From assembly GCA_049999725.1 (NCBI GenBank), contig JBNGIS010033667.1, positions 1 to 51,311 of the forward strand: 51,311 nt of DNA. Direction: 5' to 3'. The notes beneath the pieces are model-generated. The model did no database searches. It saw only the letters and a list, made by a program, of their open reading frames with translations, and was not told where the DNA came from. Source of the stretch: Haplomitrium mnioides. Its lineage: Eukaryota; Marchantiophyta; Haplomitriopsida; Calobryales. Position numbers and translations under genes: made by a program. Positions 48,225 to 51,311 of the stretch are shown in pieces. Within the stretch, counting starts at the first letter, position 1, and every line of letters begins with the position of its first letter.

Positions 48225-48370
48225 CAGCAATCCGTGCTTGCTTCAGTTCTCAATGCACGCATGGGCTTCAGCTGTTCAAGCTCGAGTTAGTTGTAGCTGT
48301 TCTTGTGTGCATGGATGGATTTTCAAACAAAGCATGCCTAAACTTAGGCCTCAGTTGTCCACGCTCAAAA
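48225..48370. repeat. Degenerate palindrome array, 3' flank of copy Y
   Basis: A worn counterpart of 34,855-35,195. On the minus strand, GAAGCCCATGCGTGCATTGA and TGAGGCCTAAGTTTAGGCAT-type units can still be recognised. Confidence 0.6.
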
Positions 48371-48479
48371 AGGCTTCATAAATCTTTTCACAATTTTGCT
48401 TCATCAATCCTCTTGCTCCAACACTTTAGGGTTCTAGTTCAAAATTGTTTTGATATAATTTGAATGTTTTTATTAAATT

Positions 48480-48815
48480 TTAAAATTATTGATATCATTG
48501 CTAGTTTTGAAAATATTTAATACCAAATGTTGTGTCTATGTTTTATATATATATTTTTGGTAATGCTCATGCTTTGAAAGATGAAACTATGAAAGCAATT
48601 TTGCTAAAATGCTCATAAGAAGATTTTTTTAATATATTGTGCATTCAAAGTGAGCCACTTTGATATATAAAATTACATTTTTTTTGCAAACAAATATTAC
48701 TTGAGTCTTGAATTCATGATTTTTTATGCTAAAATTTTGAAATTGGTTTTTGCAAATGCAAATGAAACAAGAACCCAGTAGCTGTTCTTGGTTCAAAGAA
48801 GTGGTTGTTGACCCT
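48480..48815 (+). other. Shared outer flank of copies Y and W
   Basis: This is homologous to the reverse complement of 29,308-29,756 (TTTATGCTAAAATTT, AATGCTCAT). Copy Y thus keeps the site into which chromovirus copy 2 inserted in copy X (near 48,470-48,485). It ends where the ParB-type exon of copy W begins on the other strand. Confidence 0.7.
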
Positions 48816-48819
48816 GAAA

Positions 48820-49804
48820 GGACCTCCATGGTGTCTACTTCATGTCCTTAATTCTCAAAGATCCTTTGGCCTTTGGCTTTTGACCCTTGACCATATTTTT
48901 TTCCCACATCATAAATATGCTTTGTTGTAACTTCTAGAGCTCTCCACTTTGAAACGCCAACTAGAACCAATTATCTTGAGATGTGGCAGTCTTCTCAAAA
49001 GTGGACTTTGGCTTTATTTCCAAAATCTTGACCACCGATTCTCTTTTTAATTTTTGGGATACCACCATCCCACTTTCCATGTACCTCTGATGCTAATACT
49101 TGACCTTTTGAATCGACATCATTTCCAACCTGTACCATTGGTCGTAACTGTCATTGGTTGCAAAGATGTGGGCTTCTATTGGTGTCAACCCCAAATAAAT
49201 GTAGCAATTGCAAAGCAAAAGCACAAGATTTTTTGCTCCATATTTGGTAATTAAAAGATGCCTTGTGGCAGCACTATGATTGCCTCTTGCAATCTTGTAT
49301 CTATATTTGTTAGGGTTCCTAATGTGGAACTTTGACTTATCTCTTAACTTGCACCTTAAGTCCACCACAACAATGAAGAAACTGTACGTATACTTGTTCA
49401 TGAACATTCTTTGCGCTAAAAGCTCTACAAAATCCTCATTTAGCCTCATAATATGGTGGCCTCTAGCTATCCTTTTTAGGTTTTGGAAGGTTCAAATTTT
49501 CCAGCCGAATTGTTATTATTTCCTCTTGGACTCTACATTGCTAGATAGCAAGCTCCATAATCTTATTTTTGTCTTCCTTATACATTGTATGAGGATCCAC
49601 CTGCTCTCGTTCTTGAAAGGTCCACAACCCCTTGTGCGATTGCCTTTTTGGTCTTGAGGTTGGAGCTTGCATCGACTCCCGCTCTACTTCCTCCTCTAAG
49701 TTGTTGGGAGTTGAAGATGAATGGGCCATCGAAGATGAACTTGCTCGAGTGGGGGACAAGACTGGCTCCTGCTCAACATGTAGTGGGGACACATGCTTCT
49801 TTTT
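48820..49804 (-). pseudogene. Candidate ParB-like domain exon, copy W
   Basis: On the minus strand, 49,804-49,541 encodes a Ser/Pro-rich leader (SPTRASSSSMAHSSST, then a RPKRQSHKGLW basic patch). This leads into 49,449-49,093 with the ParB-like domain: RLNEDFVELLAQRM, NPNKYRYKIARGNHSAATRH and LCNCYIYLGLTPIEAHIFAT. A one-base deletion near 49,450 and several stops break it. The linker (48,830-49,090; QKPKAKGSLRIKDMK) matches copy Y up to about 48,830, then departs. It lies tail to tail with the methyltransferase of copy Y. No methyltransferase exons follow it, so copy W is partial. Confidence 0.5.
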
Positions 49805-49813
49805 AAGTAGGGT

Positions 49814-49890
49814 ATGCTAAATAGACTAGGGAGTCCAAGCGCGTATGCACTAGGGAGTCCATGCGCGCCAAGATTATGGAGTCTATGTAT
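49814..49890. repeat. Palindromic repeat remnants in the first intron of copy W
   Basis: Two to three units, GGAGTCCAAGCGCGTATGCA followed by CTAG, and GGAGTCCATGCGCGCCAAGA. They have the same core as the intron arrays of X and Y. They lie between a donor at 49,956 (GTGAGA) and the exon starting near 49,804. Confidence 0.75.
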
Positions 49891-49956
49891 GCATGCACTC
49901 TTTAGCAATAAAAAAATTAAAATGACAGTCACTGAAAAAAATATTGTAAGTCTCAC

Positions 49957-50130
49957 CTTGTTGTTGTCAAAAGTCGACTGCAGATCCTTGGTGAAGATGT
50001 CACGTGGCTTCATTTCATTGAAGCAAAATTTCTTCGGTGAAGCTTTGAACATGGCTATTGACGATTTTGATTGCATAAGAAGCTCTATGTGGGCTTTGTG
50101 CCTCTCACGAATCATCGTGATTTGGACCAA
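49957..50130 (-). pseudogene. Putative upstream exon of copy W
   Basis: An open stretch on the minus strand (MIRERHKAHIELLMQSKSS, FNEMKPRDIFTKDLQ) ending at a good donor, AACAAG|GTGAGA. Its codons run straight up to the donor. The next intron holds the palindromic units, as in the later intron of copies X and Y. No known domain was recognised. Linking it to the ParB exon is inference from spacing and strand. Confidence 0.4.
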
Positions 50131-50144
50131 AAGACCATGTTAAA

Positions 50145-50933
50145 ATTTTCACCTTCACTGTGAGAAAGGTAAAGGTGATAGTTAATGTCTTTTATCATTT
50201 CACAACAAACTAGCCATTTGTAGGCTAGTTTTTGTGGCTTTCAAACCTTCAAAACATCCAACAACCATTAAGGCTTTGGTTGAGCTGGTTTGGGAGTATT
50301 GGTATGTGATACAATTTTCTTGAAGCTGTAAACTAGTAAAAATGGAGGGTGAAATTCTTACAAAAAAAGTTCACAATGAATGAATGGCAAAAAACAGCTA
50401 AATGACAAGAAATTGCAAAAACAACAATGACAAAAAACAAAAATCAGATAGCAAACTTGCAACAATAGAAAGAAACTTTCCATTGTCGTCTTTTTTATAC
50501 CAAAATATCAAAAGCATGTTTTCCCTCCAAAATGATTTGCCTTTGCTCTTCATATGTAGGTTTGCATGGTCCAATAGAAAAAGTTAGTATATAAACTATT
50601 GCTTGTTTTCATCTTAAAGTTTCCAATTTCTTTTTTTCATTTCCTTCACAAAAATTTCACAATTTCGTTGTTTTGTGAAATTTTCTTCAAAAACACATCT
50701 TTTGGATATACTAGTAGAAGTTCAGAATATTTGTTAAAATATTTTCCTTAAACTATTTCTTTTTAATTGTTCTTTTTCAATGGTTGGAGTTTCCAAAGGC
50801 AAGAAGAGCTTAGAATTTCAAGATTCACGTTCGCAAAAAAGTGTTACTTTTGCCAAGTAGCTTGAGACTGTTTCAAACCATAATTCTGAGGAGGTAAGCG
50901 ATGGAATACCTAAAGTGTCAAGTATGATGTCGA
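50145..50933. other. AT-rich spacer, no gene recognised
   Basis: Short ORFs only. It may include the promoter side of copy W. A TTCACAATTT...TTTTGTGAAATTTT inverted pair near 50,655-50,690 is the only small structure noticed. Confidence 0.45.
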
Positions 50934-51075
50934 TGTTAGGAGATAGCTCTATTCTAGGGTTAGTCACTACCATGTACCCTATATATAGGGGACCTAAGGA
51001 GTAAACCACAATGCTTTTATTCTATCGATCCACGGAGTATACACCCCTGCCTTTCAACACGTTATCAGCACGAGT
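50934..51075 (+). repeat. Short Ty1/copia 5' LTR and primer binding site (element runs off right edge)
   Basis: TGTTAGGAGATAGC... to ...CCTTTCAACA (50,934-51,059, 126 bp) contains a TATATATAGG box and starts and ends TGTT/AACA. It is followed directly by CGTTATCAGCACGAG (51,060-51,074), a primer site typical of plant copia elements. The leader continues to the window end with GGCGGA-rich sequence. The internal genes lie outside the window, so completeness cannot be judged. Confidence 0.75.
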
Positions 51076-51311
51076 CGCTCTTGATTTTTTTTCTTTCTAC
51101 TCCTGGATCTATACGGCGGATTACAGAAATCACATATCATATTTTCTTTCTCTGAGGCGGATTAGCGTATTTTGTTGAAGAAGTTTTTTTTCTTTGGAGG
51201 CGGCGTATCCGTTGAAGATGGCGTATTTCCGTAAAGGCGGATGACTGCTTGGAAGCGGCCGCAATATTTTTCTTACTCTACTTTAGATATACCTATCAAC
51301 AAAGAAGGGGT

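Overview
This is nuclear DNA of a land plant. The evidence is a seven-exon gene for ClpR3, a plastid Clp subunit found in plants, a subfamily XI LRR receptor kinase, the 3' half of a plant-type PARG gene, GT-AG introns throughout, and plant chromovirus and Ty1/copia retroelements. The species cannot be fixed from the sequence. Nothing here rules out a seedless plant, but this is not shown.

Positions 1-21,600 form a gene-bearing segment. In order it holds: a dispersed repeat at the left edge; a 5'-truncated LINE on the minus strand (about 1,206-2,760); the last five exons of PARG on the plus strand (3,093-4,556); a complete three-exon LRR receptor kinase on the minus strand (7,275-10,805) with the RxGG and RxR signatures of RGF-peptide receptors; a gene-free stretch (10,806-16,700); and a complete CLPR3 on the minus strand (16,701-20,874). 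All exon joins given here were checked by eye for phase and splice sites.

Positions 21,600-51,311 are AT-rich, repeat-dominated DNA. After about 3.7 kb with no recognisable gene come two Ty3/gypsy chromoviruses of one family, facing head to head. The minus-strand copy has lost its 5' part (25,382 to about 29,300). The plus-strand copy is full length (29,757-34,787; 434-bp LTRs, CAAAT target duplication). A full-length Ty1/copia element lies on the minus strand (37,213-44,033; 197-bp LTRs). A further short copia LTR opens at the right edge (50,934-51,059).

The most interesting content is what these retroelements landed in. Removing them leaves three decayed copies (X minus, Y plus, W minus) of an unrecognised multi-exon gene. 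It appears to encode a ParB-like domain followed by an N6-adenine/N4-cytosine DNA methyltransferase domain with the motif order IV - X - I. This pairing is familiar from bacteria and phages but not, to my knowledge, from plant repeats. Its introns and 3' flank carry arrays of 24-25-bp imperfect palindromes (core CATGCGCGCATG-like). The introns have conserved positions and splice sites, so the family spread as DNA and not as retrocopies. All copies in this window carry stops or frameshifts.
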